Shown: in pieces, positions 34,646 through 42,891 of the stretch | How the letters are laid out: each line of letters starts with the position of its first letter | Numbering within the stretch: the stretch's first letter is position 1 | Source of the DNA: Bacillota bacterium | GTDB lineage: Bacteria; Bacillota; Clostridia; Christensenellales; Aristaeellaceae | Assembly: GCA_023421395.1 (NCBI GenBank) | Contig: JAEZTL010000002.1 | Span: 62,001 to 126,000 of the forward strand | DNA: 64,000 bases | Direction of reading: 5' to 3' | Position numbers and translations under genes: made by a program | Notes under the pieces: model-generated | Seen by the model: the letters and a program-made list of their open reading frames with translations, nothing else | Told to the model about the DNA's origin: nothing | Databases searched by the model: none

Positions 34646-34864
34646 TTATTCCAGAACCAGCGCGCCCATCGGGCAGTAGCGCACACACTTGCCGCAGGCG
34701 ATGCACTTCTCCTGATCGACCTCCGGCGCACCAAAACCCTTCTGCGTCAATGCGTTTGTCGGACACACGCGCAGCGACGGGCACGGATGGTTTTGCGGGC
34801 AACGCTGCACCTTGACCACCAACTTCGCGTTTTCCCCCGGTTTTTTGCTCGAGCCAAAAAGCAT
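34646..34864 (-). CDS. Ferredoxin-like 4Fe-4S protein paired with the flavoprotein
   Basis: This 72-residue protein has cysteines at 22, 28 and 34 (CPQNHPCPSLRVCP) and a full CIACGKCVRYCP motif with cysteines 54, 57, 60 and 64. Seven cysteines can hold one regular 4Fe-4S cluster and perhaps a second with unusual spacing (C-x5-C-x5-CP). It starts 2 bp after the stop of the thioredoxin-reductase-like gene, so the two are translationally coupled. I infer that it feeds electrons to that flavoprotein or accepts them from it. Confidence 0.85.
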   Translation of the reverse strand: MLFGSSKKPGENAKLVVKVQRCPQNHPCPSLRVCPTNALTQKGFGAPEVDQEKCIACGKCVRYCPMGALVLE

Positions 34865-34866
34865 CT

Positions 34867-35727
34867 CTACGCCCTCTTCCGTAAGTACTTGATCAGTTCC
34901 GTGCCGGCTTTCGCACCCTCGTAGACCGCCTTGGAGATCTGCAAAAGTCCGCCCGTACAGTCTCCCGCGGCGTAGAGCCCGGGGATGCTGGTGGCCATGT
35001 TCACATCCACGACGATGCGGTTGCCCTCGGTCTCCGCGCCCACCTTGCGGGCCAGATCCGCGCTTCCCGCGACACCGTAAGCGATGAATAGCCCATCCAG
35101 CGGCAAGCGCTCCCCGCCCGAGAGCACCGCAGCGCGCAGCCGGTCGTCACCCTCCACAGCCTCTACCTTTTCCTTCCGCACAATAAGGCCATCCGGGATA
35201 TCAACCGAAGGGGCTTCGCCGCTGGTGAGCATCGTCACGGAACGCGCCAGCGGCAACAGCTCCATCGCCTCGTGCAGCGCGTACTCACCCGCGCCCATCA
35301 CGGCCACGTCCTTGCCCCGGTAGAAGAAGCCGTCACAGGCGGCGCAGTAGCTGACACCCCTGCCCTCGAAATCCGAAAGCGCCTTGACAGGCGGGGTTCT
35401 GCGAGGCGAGCCCGTAGCGATGATGATGCCGTCCGCCGGATAGCGGCCCTTGGTGGTCAAAACCACCAGGGTATCCTCCACCGCGAAGCCCACCACCTCG
35501 TCTTCGATGAACTCGACCCCCAGCCGCTTTGCGTTTTCGACGCCGTTTTCCCATAGTTTTTTGCCCTCGACGGGCTGTGGGAAACCGTAATAATTTTCAA
35601 TGGCCTCGGCCTTGTCCAGCGCGCCGGGGCCGCGGTGGATCACTTTTACATCAAGCCCCGCGCGGCGCATGTACAGCGCGGCGGAAATACCGGCAGGTCC
35701 CGAACCGATAATGGCAACGCTTGCCAT
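34867..35727 (-). CDS. Thioredoxin-reductase-like flavoprotein, probably ferredoxin-linked
   Basis: This 286-residue enzyme has the FAD motif IIGSGPAGISAA (about residues 6-17), the redox pair CAAC at 128-131 (YCAACDGFFY) and the C-terminal FAD motif GLYAAGDCTGG. The second Rossmann motif is MGAGEYALHEA instead of GGGxSAxEEA. The HRRxxxR motif that binds the NADPH phosphate is missing (SVTMLTSGEAP there). Loss of these motifs defines ferredoxin-dependent flavin thioredoxin reductases in Clostridia. The coupled ferredoxin gene downstream strengthens that reading. The ATG at 35727 follows AGGAGGCGA; TATAAT lies at 35757-35752 on the minus strand. Confidence 0.85.
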   Translation of the reverse strand: MASVAIIGSGPAGISAALYMRRAGLDVKVIHRGPGALDKAEAIENYYGFPQPVEGKKLWENGVENAKRLGVEFIEDEVVGFAVEDTLVVLTTKGRYPADGIIIATGSPRRTPPVKALSDFEGRGVSYCAACDGFFYRGKDVAVMGAGEYALHEAMELLPLARSVTMLTSGEAPSVDIPDGLIVRKEKVEAVEGDDRLRAAVLSGGERLPLDGLFIAYGVAGSADLARKVGAETEGNRIVVDVNMATSIPGLYAAGDCTGGLLQISKAVYEGAKAGTELIKYLRKRA

Positions 35728-35884
35728 CAAATCGCCTCCTTTACTGAAAACATTATACCACGCTTTCACCCCCAAAACCGTGACCAAATCACACGCGGCG
35801 CGCATTTTCTTGCGCGCTCTCGGCGCATTGCGCAGGATTGATGAGGAAAGTCCTACCATACGAAGGCACGCATGGACAATTTGC

Positions 35885-37657
35885 ATGGCGGGTGAGTACT
35901 TGTCCATCTTCACCGGTTTGAAAAGCTTCATGATCTATCAAGAGCCCGTTCCCGGGAGCCGCTTTCGCTTTCCAGAAGAAGAGCCGGAAGACATAGGGGA
36001 GGCGCTTCTGAGTCCCGGCGTTAAATGGCCAGTGGAAGCAAACGCCGCCGCTTTGGAGCGCGTCTCTCCGGAAGCGCTCAACGTGGCGACTCCCCCAGGC
36101 TTGAGGATAAGGCGAGGGTGGTCTACGCGCAAAAAGGAGCCCTGCCCAGCCTGTCCAGGCGGCTCGCCGTCAACCTCGAAAGCCTCCGAACCCTATTCGC
36201 CGTACCCGTTAACCAGGACGTGGTCGTTCGCGAATTCACGGTGCTGGAGCAGTGCAAGGCCTCTCTGGTCTACATCGACGGCATGGCCGGCAAGGATATG
36301 GTCGACAACTTCGTGCTGCGTCAGCGGATGGAGTGGGGCGCGGACCGCAGTCACATCTGTGACGACGCCATCCGGTTTGTGACGAAAAACCTCCTGTCGG
36401 TCAATCCATTGAAGCAGTCGTCCGATTTCTCGGAAATTGTGCATCAGGCGATGAACGGGCTGGCCGCACTGTTCATCGACGGGTGCGCGGAATGCCTTCT
36501 CATCGAGAGCCGCGGCCACGAAATGCGCGCCGTGTCCACGCCACTCAACGAGTCTGTCATCAAAGGCTCTCAGGAGGCGTTCAACGAAAACCTGCGCACC
36601 AACATCACGCTGATTCGGCGGATGATCCGCAAGCACAAGCTGATCACCGAGATCATGACGCTCGGCAAGGTGGACAACACCAACTGCGCGATCCTGTACA
36701 TCGACGGCATCACCAACCCCAAGCTCATCGCAGAAGTCAAACGGCGGCCGCAAAACGTGGACATCGACTTCGTCAGCGGCGACGGCATGGTGGATCAATT
36801 GATCGAGGATCACCCTTTCTCGCTGTTCCCACAGGTTCTGAGTACGGAGCGACCCGACCGCGCCGCCTCGTTTCTGATCGAGGGAAAGGTGGCGATCCTC
36901 ACCGGCGGCACGCCGTTTGCATCGATTGTCCCCGCCACGTTCTTCCACCTGTTTCAGATCTCTGAAGACAACGCCCTCCGGTGGCAATACGGCACGTTCA
37001 TCCGTTTTGTCCGCCTGTTCGCAGCCATCGTCGCCACCTTCTTGCCCGGCCTTTTCACGACGCTGATTTTGTACCATCAGGAAATGGTGCCCACGGAGCT
37101 CATGACATCGCTGTCCAAGGCACAAGAATCCGTGCCCTTCCCGACGATTGTGGAGGTCCTCCTGATGGAAACATCCTGAGAACTGATCCGTGAAGCCTCC
37201 GTGCGCGTACCGGGGGTTGTGGGCCAGACGCCGGGCATCATCGGCGCGGTAATCCTGGGCCAGGCCGCGGTGGCCGCCGCCCTGATCAGCCCGATTCTGA
37301 TCATCGCAGTGGCGATCACCGGCATAGGAATTTTCGCGATCCCCAATTTTTCACTGTCCTTCGCGGTGCGCATCCTGCGTTTCGGATTCATTCCGCTTGG
37401 GGGCATCGGGGGGCTTTTCGGGCATCGCGACCGGCATTTTTATATTCGGGCTTTTACCCTGCCCGATGAAGTCCTTCGGCGTTCCCTACCTGAGCCCCGT
37501 GGCGCCTAGAACCAAGTCGAATCTGGACATCATCACGCGCATGCCCATCTGGATGCAGAAGGCGAGGCCGGATTTCATCAATCCAATGCACCGCGCCCGG
37601 GCCAACCGCTTCATCCGCGGCTGGAATGTGAAGCGCAGGGGAGGCGACAAACCATGA
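35885..37657 (+). pseudogene. Spore germination protein GerAA family, broken
   Basis: A GerA-family A subunit can be followed over the full length in three pieces. The N-terminal part (from about 35885: FTGLKSFMIYQEP) shifts frame near 36080-36120. The main part (FAVPVNQDVVVREFTVLEQC to FPTIVEVLLMETS) meets an in-frame TGA at 37177-37179 where relatives read on into ELIREASVRVPGVVGQTPG. A third lesion near 37385-37420, in G-runs, moves the C-terminal part (SFGVPYLSPVAPRTK, ending at 37657) to another frame. Intact GerAA forms the germinant-sensing membrane receptor with GerAB and GerAC. The start codon is uncertain. The stop overlaps the gerAB start (ATGA). Confidence 0.9.
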
Positions 37658-38761
37658 CCGTAAGCCGCAGCGTTTCGGTGCGCGGGGGGCGCATAGGCTT
37701 TCAGGAAACCGTCTGTCTGGTTACGCTTGGTATCTCTGCCAAGGTGTTCTTTACCAGTCCCGCGATGGCGGCGGCGCGGGTCGGCACCGCCGGTTGGTAC
37801 ATGACGCTTTTCTCCGCGGCGGTGGCTGCGATAGGCTTTCTCGTCATATGTCTTTTGATCCGGCGTTTCCCGGACGCGGATATCGTGCATAGGTTCGAAC
37901 AGGCTCTGGGCCATCCGGTGGGTTTTGTTTTCTCCGGTCTTCTCGCCGCCGGGCTCTTCTACATCGCGGCAACCCGTCTTTTGGGTTTTACGGAGGTGCT
38001 GCGCACCTATGTCTACAGCTACAGCCCCAGCTGTTATGTCTTCAGTTTCGCGCTGGCGTGCGTAGGCGTCATGTCGCTGTTGGGGCTGGAGAGTCTGGCC
38101 CGTTTTTCAAAGCTGATCATGTACATTATGAGGGTCAGCCTGATGGCGGTTCTGGTTCTGGGTTCGCAGAGCTACAGGCTATACCCCCTGGAGCCCATCC
38201 TCGGGTACGGCCTTCTCAACACCGTGAAGGCCGGCGCCGTCCGTTCTTCGGCCTATGCGGAGGTTATCTTGCTGGCGGTCTTCGCCCAGTCCTTCCATGG
38301 CCTCAAATTCATCCTGCGCGAGGGGCTCGTCAGCCTCCTGCTTTCCGGCGCTATCATCGGAAGCTGTATCCTGTGTTTCTCGATGGCTTTTTCCTACAAG
38401 GTAGCCAGGAAGTTACCTCCCCCATGTACGAGTTGGCCACGCTGATCGATTATGGACGCTTTCTTCAGCGCGCCGAGTCGGTGTTTCTGTTCATCTGGAT
38501 CATTTCCTCGATGGTATCATTGTCGGCGGTTTTCTATGCATTCCTTTTTATATTCTGTCTGATGTTCCGCATCAACGACAAGGCGCCTGTCGTGGCCGCA
38601 GGACTGACGCTTCTCTTCGCCGGCGGCATGATCCATGACAAACATTATCGACGTCATCGTGGACTACGTTCGGTTCACCCGCACCTTTGGTTCGATCATC
38701 CTCTTCGGCCTGCCGCTGATCGCGCTGATCGCCGCGGCCATCCGAAAGAAGGAAGGCGTTC
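37654..38761 (+). pseudogene. Spore germination permease GerAB family, broken
   Basis: The first 250 or so residues (from ATG 37654: GRIGFQETVCLVTLGISAKVF) are the start of an APC-type germinant permease with about seven membrane segments. The frame is lost near 38400-38430. The continuation (TSPMYELATLIDYGRFLQRAESVFLFIWI) lies in a second frame. Another shift near 38620-38650 moves the last part (NIIDVIVDYVRFTRTFGSIILFGLPL) to a third frame. No clean native stop is visible before gerAC. The ligand cannot be inferred. Confidence 0.88.
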
Positions 38762-40037
38762 ATGGCGCGCAGGCTTGCGGTCTTCCTCATCTTGGCGCTG
38801 ATCCCCCTCAGCCTCTCCGCCTGTCACGACGCCCGGGAACTGGACACCGTATCCCGGGGTGACCACCATCGGCGTTGACCGGAGCGTGTCCGACGCCTGG
38901 CGCCTCACGGTGCAGATTCCAACGCCGCAGGGCGAAAGCAGCGAATCCGGCGCGAGCGACGGCAACCAGAGCGGCTATACCACGCTTCCGATCGACGCGC
39001 CCTCCTTCTTTGACGCCGCGGAGATGCTCAACGCTTCCACGCTCCGTAAACTCCGCTTCAGCCATGCGCAGTTTCTTGCCTTCTCGGAAGATCTGGCCAG
39101 GTCCGGAAAAATCGGCGAATTCGCGGCGCCAATCATCCGGTTCGTCCGGATCCGGCGCACCGCCAACGTGTTTGCGGCGCGGTGTGCCGCGATGGACTTT
39201 GTGAAGACAAACGAGCCGGTGATCGGTACATCCACCTCAAAGACGCTGGAAACCCTCTCTCAGGACAGCGAGGAGATCAGCTACTTCCCCGAGACGACGC
39301 TGGAATCTTTTTACGAAGCCACGGAAGAAGCCTGCCATCAGCCGGCCGTACCGCTGGCGGCGGTGAACGGCATGAAAGGATCCCGGGAAACGGGTCCCGC
39401 CTATTCCGGGGGTTTTCTACCCGCCGGTCGCTACCTGGCGGGCGAACTGCCGCGGCAGGGCAAGAATAAACTGGAGCTGTTCGGAACGGCGGTGTTCGTG
39501 GGCGACACAATGGCGGATGCGCTGGACGGCGATGAAACCCGGTATCTCCTGATGGCTTCGGATGTTTTTTGGCATTCCTACTTTTCGGTGCCGGACCCGA
39601 ACTTCCCGAATTACATCATCTCATGGATCCGATCCGCGAAAGGATGCCGGATGCGGAGGGCTCCTTCGACGGCGTTAATCCGAAGATCGCGCTGACCATT
39701 TTCCTCGACGGAGACCTTCTGTCCGTGCAAAGCCGCGCCCAGTACGAAAAAACGCCGCTCCGGGATATGCTGGAGGCCCAAGTTCAAGGCAATCGCGCTC
39801 AAAGGCATTCAGGGCGTATTTAAGAAAGTCCGTCCCTACGGCGCGGACATCTTCGGCTTCGGCAAGTATGCCAACAAGACTTTCGAGACGCTTCAACAGA
39901 AAGAGGCCTATGGCTGGACCCGGCACTTCAAAGAAGCGACGCTGACGGTGAACACGAACTTCAAGATCCGCCGGACCGGCACGCAGGTCATAAGCTCGCC
40001 CTACACGCCGGACAAACCGCTGGAAGGAGGGCGTTGA
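38762..40037 (+). pseudogene. Spore germination lipoprotein GerAC family, broken
   Basis: An N-terminal lipoprotein signal (MARRLAVFLILALIPLSLSAC, lipobox LSAC) leads into ARELDTVS. A frameshift near 38850-38870 then moves the reading to TTIGVDRSVSDAWRLTVQIPTPQ. Further shifts lie near 39625-39645 (to PDAEGSFDGVNPKIALTIFLDGDLL) and near 39775-39800 (to KFKAIALKGIQGVFKKVRPYGADIFGFG). The last frame ends at TGA 40035-40037. GerAC subunits are outer-face lipoproteins of germinant receptors. With at least three lesions it should give no functional product. Confidence 0.88.
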
Positions 40038-40210
40038 TGCGCCCGTTTATCATGGCGCTGACGGTGTGGATGCTCGTCTACGTGCTGTCGTATACCGTCC
40101 ACTCGTGGCGCGGCGAGAAGAAACCCGCCGCCATCGGCAGCGCCTTGTTGGCGCTGACCGCCTTTGTCCTGATGACCTACGCGCTGTTTCCCAACCGGTT
40201 TGAACTGTAA
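40037..40210 (+). CDS. Small two-span membrane protein at the end of the ger operon
   Basis: This 57-residue intact protein of unknown family has two hydrophobic segments (about residues 4-19 and 33-50) around a short basic loop SWRGEKKPAA. Its ATG overlaps the last base of the gerAC stop (TGATG), and GGAGGG lies before it. Some ger operons carry a short D-type membrane subunit after the C subunit. This could be one, which would make it the only undamaged gene of the operon. Confidence 0.6.
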   Translation: MRPFIMALTVWMLVYVLSYTVHSWRGEKKPAAIGSALLALTAFVLMTYALFPNRFEL

Positions 40211-40211
40211 T

Positions 40212-40240
40212 GGGCCGGTCCCCTTTCGCGGGACCGGCCC
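40212..40240. repeat. Inverted repeat between convergent genes
   Basis: GGGCCGGTCCC (40212-40222) pairs with GGGACCGGCCC (40230-40240). It has no T-run; possibly a weak bidirectional terminator. Confidence 0.6.
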
Positions 40241-40266
40241 GGCCGGGGAGTACGGACGATTGCGCA

Positions 40267-41268
40267 TCACGCGCGCTGGTTTTGGCAAGCCTCCAGAAAT
40301 GCCAGCACGTTCTCCACAGGAATGTCGCCGGGCATCGCGTGGGTGGGCGCAATGATATAGCCGCCGTCCGCCGAGAGGATGCCCGCAATACGCGCCGTTT
40401 CCCGTTTTACCTCCTCCGGCGTGGCGTAGGGCAGCAGTTTCTGGGTCGAGATGCCGCCGAAAAAGGTGATTTTCCCGCCGTAGGTCTTTTTGAAGGACTC
40501 GATGTCGTAAACCTCCGGTTGGAAGGTGTTGTAGATGTCCAGGCCGGCCTCCACCAGGTCCGGGAACACCTCCGAGCAGTCGCCGCAGGAGTGCTGCGCC
40601 ACGTACATGCCCTTTGATTTCACGTAGTCATACTCCCGCCGGATGCGCGGACCGATGAATCTTTTCCAAAGCGGATAGCCGGTGATGAGCCCCTTCTGCA
40701 TGCCCCAGTCGTCGCCAAAGAAGACGCAGTCGACGGGGTACTGGCTGACAATATCGACGACTTTCAGGTTGTATTCGACGATTTTGTCCATCAACTCGTC
40801 CACGAATTCCGGCTCGTCGATCATGTCGCAGAGCAGTTCCTCCATGGACCGGAGGGTCCAGGCCCGCTCGAACAGCGAAAAGCCAATGATGTACATGGTG
40901 AACTTGTCCCGCTGGGCCACCAGCGCTTCGCACTTTTCGCGAATCAGCGCCTCGTCCGGCTCCGGGAACGCATAGCCCGCGAGCGTCGGCTCCTTGAGCA
41001 AGTATTCGTGAACAACGCCGAAATCGCCCTCCTGAGCGCCCTTATCCCACACGACGCCGAATTGATCCCGGAAGAGGCCATGCTCAAGGTCGATGAAGGC
41101 CTCGTTGCGCTGCTGTGCCAGATAGGAACCCGAATGCTCAAAAAACAAGGGGTCCCCGGTGGCCCCGCGCATCCGGTCCGCGATCTCGTCCGTCATATCC
41201 AGAAAATAAGGCACCGGCCGCACGTCCTCGTGCCGGAGCGCTTTCAAAACCGCGTCACGCTTCGTCAT
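40267..41268 (-). CDS. UroD-superfamily (MtaA/CmuA-like) protein A
   Basis: This 333-residue TIM-barrel protein of the uroporphyrinogen decarboxylase superfamily lacks the arginine-rich substrate start of true UroD. It has the zinc-site pattern of methylcobamide:CoM methyltransferases: HSCG at about residue 226 (YVAQHSCGDCSEVF), NTFQPE, GGISTQKLLPYATPEEV, and the C-terminal GGYIIAPTHAMP where MtaA-type enzymes have a zinc cysteine. His may replace it. No corrinoid protein is near. It is coupled to the yesN gene by a 4-bp overlap, so it belongs to that regulon. The substrate is unknown. Confidence 0.85.
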   Translation of the reverse strand: MTKRDAVLKALRHEDVRPVPYFLDMTDEIADRMRGATGDPLFFEHSGSYLAQQRNEAFIDLEHGLFRDQFGVVWDKGAQEGDFGVVHEYLLKEPTLAGYAFPEPDEALIREKCEALVAQRDKFTMYIIGFSLFERAWTLRSMEELLCDMIDEPEFVDELMDKIVEYNLKVVDIVSQYPVDCVFFGDDWGMQKGLITGYPLWKRFIGPRIRREYDYVKSKGMYVAQHSCGDCSEVFPDLVEAGLDIYNTFQPEVYDIESFKKTYGGKITFFGGISTQKLLPYATPEEVKRETARIAGILSADGGYIIAPTHAMPGDIPVENVLAFLEACQNQRA

Positions 41269-42809
41269 GGCTTCTCCTCCTGCTGATCGATGAATTTTGA
41301 AACCCTGCGCATTTCACAGATGGCTTTATATTCGCTGGGGCTCATGCCCACGCAGCGCTTGAAGAGGTTGTAAAACGTCTGGGCGTTGTGGAAGCCCAGC
41401 TTGTCCACCACCTCGCCGATGCGCACGTCCTCCCGCGCCAGAAGCGCCTTCGCGCGCTCCATGCGCTTGCCCCGGATGTACTCTCCGACGCTCAAATTCG
41501 TCTCCGCCTTAAACACCTTGGCCAGGTACACCTTGTGGATCAGAAATGTGGACGCCAGCGACTCCAGCGTCAGATCCTCGCAGTAATGCTGATCAATGTA
41601 TCGGATGATCTGGCTCAGGCGCGGACTATAGCTGGCGCGCACCGCGCGGGCGAGAGCGCCGAATCGCTCGAGAAACCAGCCGCAGATTTCGCCGATAGAG
41701 TCCATCTCGTCCAGCGCATCCAGCGATACCGTGTCCGCGCCGAAGATCGACTTAAAGGGGATATCCCCCGCCAAGCAGGCCTGCGTCAGAATGCCCATCA
41801 GCAGCGCGTTGACGTGGTTGAGGTAGTTCAGCTGCATCATGCCGGAGATCTCCCGCTGATAAAGCCGCCTGATCTCCTCCAGCAGCAGCGCCTCATCGCC
41901 GTTTTTCAGCGCCTCGCGTACGCGGGTTACGCCCTCGTCCAGCACCTTCAGCTGGCCCTTGGAAGCCATCGAACCGGCGGCTTCCCAGTAGATGTTGCGG
42001 CCCTTGCCTTGAAACACCGCGCTTTGCAGGGCTTCCGACGCCTGATTTAGCGCCTCGTTCAGACGGTCGGGGCTGCGGGTGATGCCGGAAACGCCAATGG
42101 TGACGCCCTGGCCGGGCGCGTCCAGCGCCTGGCGCACCGCGCTCAGACAATCCGCGCGCTTTCGCAGCTGCTCCGAACCGCTGGCGAGCCTGGGCAAAAA
42201 CGACAGCGCGTACAGCCGGCCGTTGCGAAAAGCCGCCTGCCCGCCGGACGCGCCCAGCGCGCCTCTGAGCGCGCGTCCGGGCAGATCCAGGTCGCAGAAG
42301 TTGTCGGCGCGGGCGATCGCCATCAGGAAGAAATCCCGACCGCCGAGCGCCGAGCGCTCTGCCTCCGGCAGCGCCTCGCCGCGCAGCGCGTTCTCCAGCG
42401 CCTGGCTGGCCGTCGGCCGTTCATCCGCCGCTTCCGGGCCCGCCTTCTCAAAGCGAGCGAGCATGTCTAAGAGCGTACTCTCGGTAAAGGAGTCCTTGAG
42501 GATGTAGTCCATCACGCCCAGCCGGAGCGCCTCCTTCGCGTAAGAGAACCGCTCGTGGCAGCTCAGAATCACCACCGGCTGCGAAGGGCTGACGGCGCGC
42601 ACCGCGCGGATCAGCTCCAATCCGTCCATCACCGGCATCTGGATGTCGGTGATGATCAGCGCGGGCCGATGCGCTTCGTAAAGGGCCAGCGCCTCTCGGC
42701 CGTTTTTAGCCTCCAGGATCGGGTCAAAGCCAAAAAAATGCCAGTCCAGGCTCATCTTGATCAGCTCTCTGGACGGCGTTTCATCGTCCACAATCAGGAT
42801 CGAGCGCAT
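41265..42809 (-). CDS. YesN-type response regulator (REC + AraC HTH)
   Basis: This protein of about 514 residues has an N-terminal receiver domain (SILIVDDETPSRELI, phospho-Asp in LIITDIQMPVMDGLE near residue 55), a long middle domain and a C-terminal AraC-type double helix-turn-helix (DLTLESLASTFLIHKVYLAKVFK and IGEVVDKLGFHNAQTFYNLFKR). YesN-type regulators act with YesM-type kinases on carbohydrate genes. GGGGAGG lies 6 nt before the ATG at 42809; a GTG at 42815 is less well placed. Probable targets are the sugar transporter operon starting at 44897 and the coupled UroD-like gene. Confidence 0.92.
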   Translation of the reverse strand: MRSILIVDDETPSRELIKMSLDWHFFGFDPILEAKNGREALALYEAHRPALIITDIQMPVMDGLELIRAVRAVSPSQPVVILSCHERFSYAKEALRLGVMDYILKDSFTESTLLDMLARFEKAGPEAADERPTASQALENALRGEALPEAERSALGGRDFFLMAIARADNFCDLDLPGRALRGALGASGGQAAFRNGRLYALSFLPRLASGSEQLRKRADCLSAVRQALDAPGQGVTIGVSGITRSPDRLNEALNQASEALQSAVFQGKGRNIYWEAAGSMASKGQLKVLDEGVTRVREALKNGDEALLLEEIRRLYQREISGMMQLNYLNHVNALLMGILTQACLAGDIPFKSIFGADTVSLDALDEMDSIGEICGWFLERFGALARAVRASYSPRLSQIIRYIDQHYCEDLTLESLASTFLIHKVYLAKVFKAETNLSVGEYIRGKRMERAKALLAREDVRIGEVVDKLGFHNAQTFYNLFKRCVGMSPSEYKAICEMRRVSKFIDQQEEKP

Positions 42810-42891
42810 CTTCACCCTCCCCTTCGCTTTACCATTCTAGCAAAGCGCCCGTCTCAAGCGCCATCAAAAGGATTCACTTTTCACAAAATAA

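Noticed and set aside
35838..35860. GATGAGGAAAGTCC, resembling the conserved 5' core of RNase P RNA
   Set aside because: The gerAA coding start lies 30 bp away, the partner 3' core (ACAGAAA...) is absent and the length available is too short.
37177..37179. TGA in gerAA as a selenocysteine or recoded codon
   Set aside because: No selenocysteine insertion element is visible, the position is not a redox site, and the same gene carries frameshifts.
40267..41268. hemE (heme biosynthesis uroporphyrinogen decarboxylase)
   Set aside because: Lacks the N-terminal substrate-binding motifs of HemE, has the methyltransferase-type HSCG motif, and no other heme genes are near.
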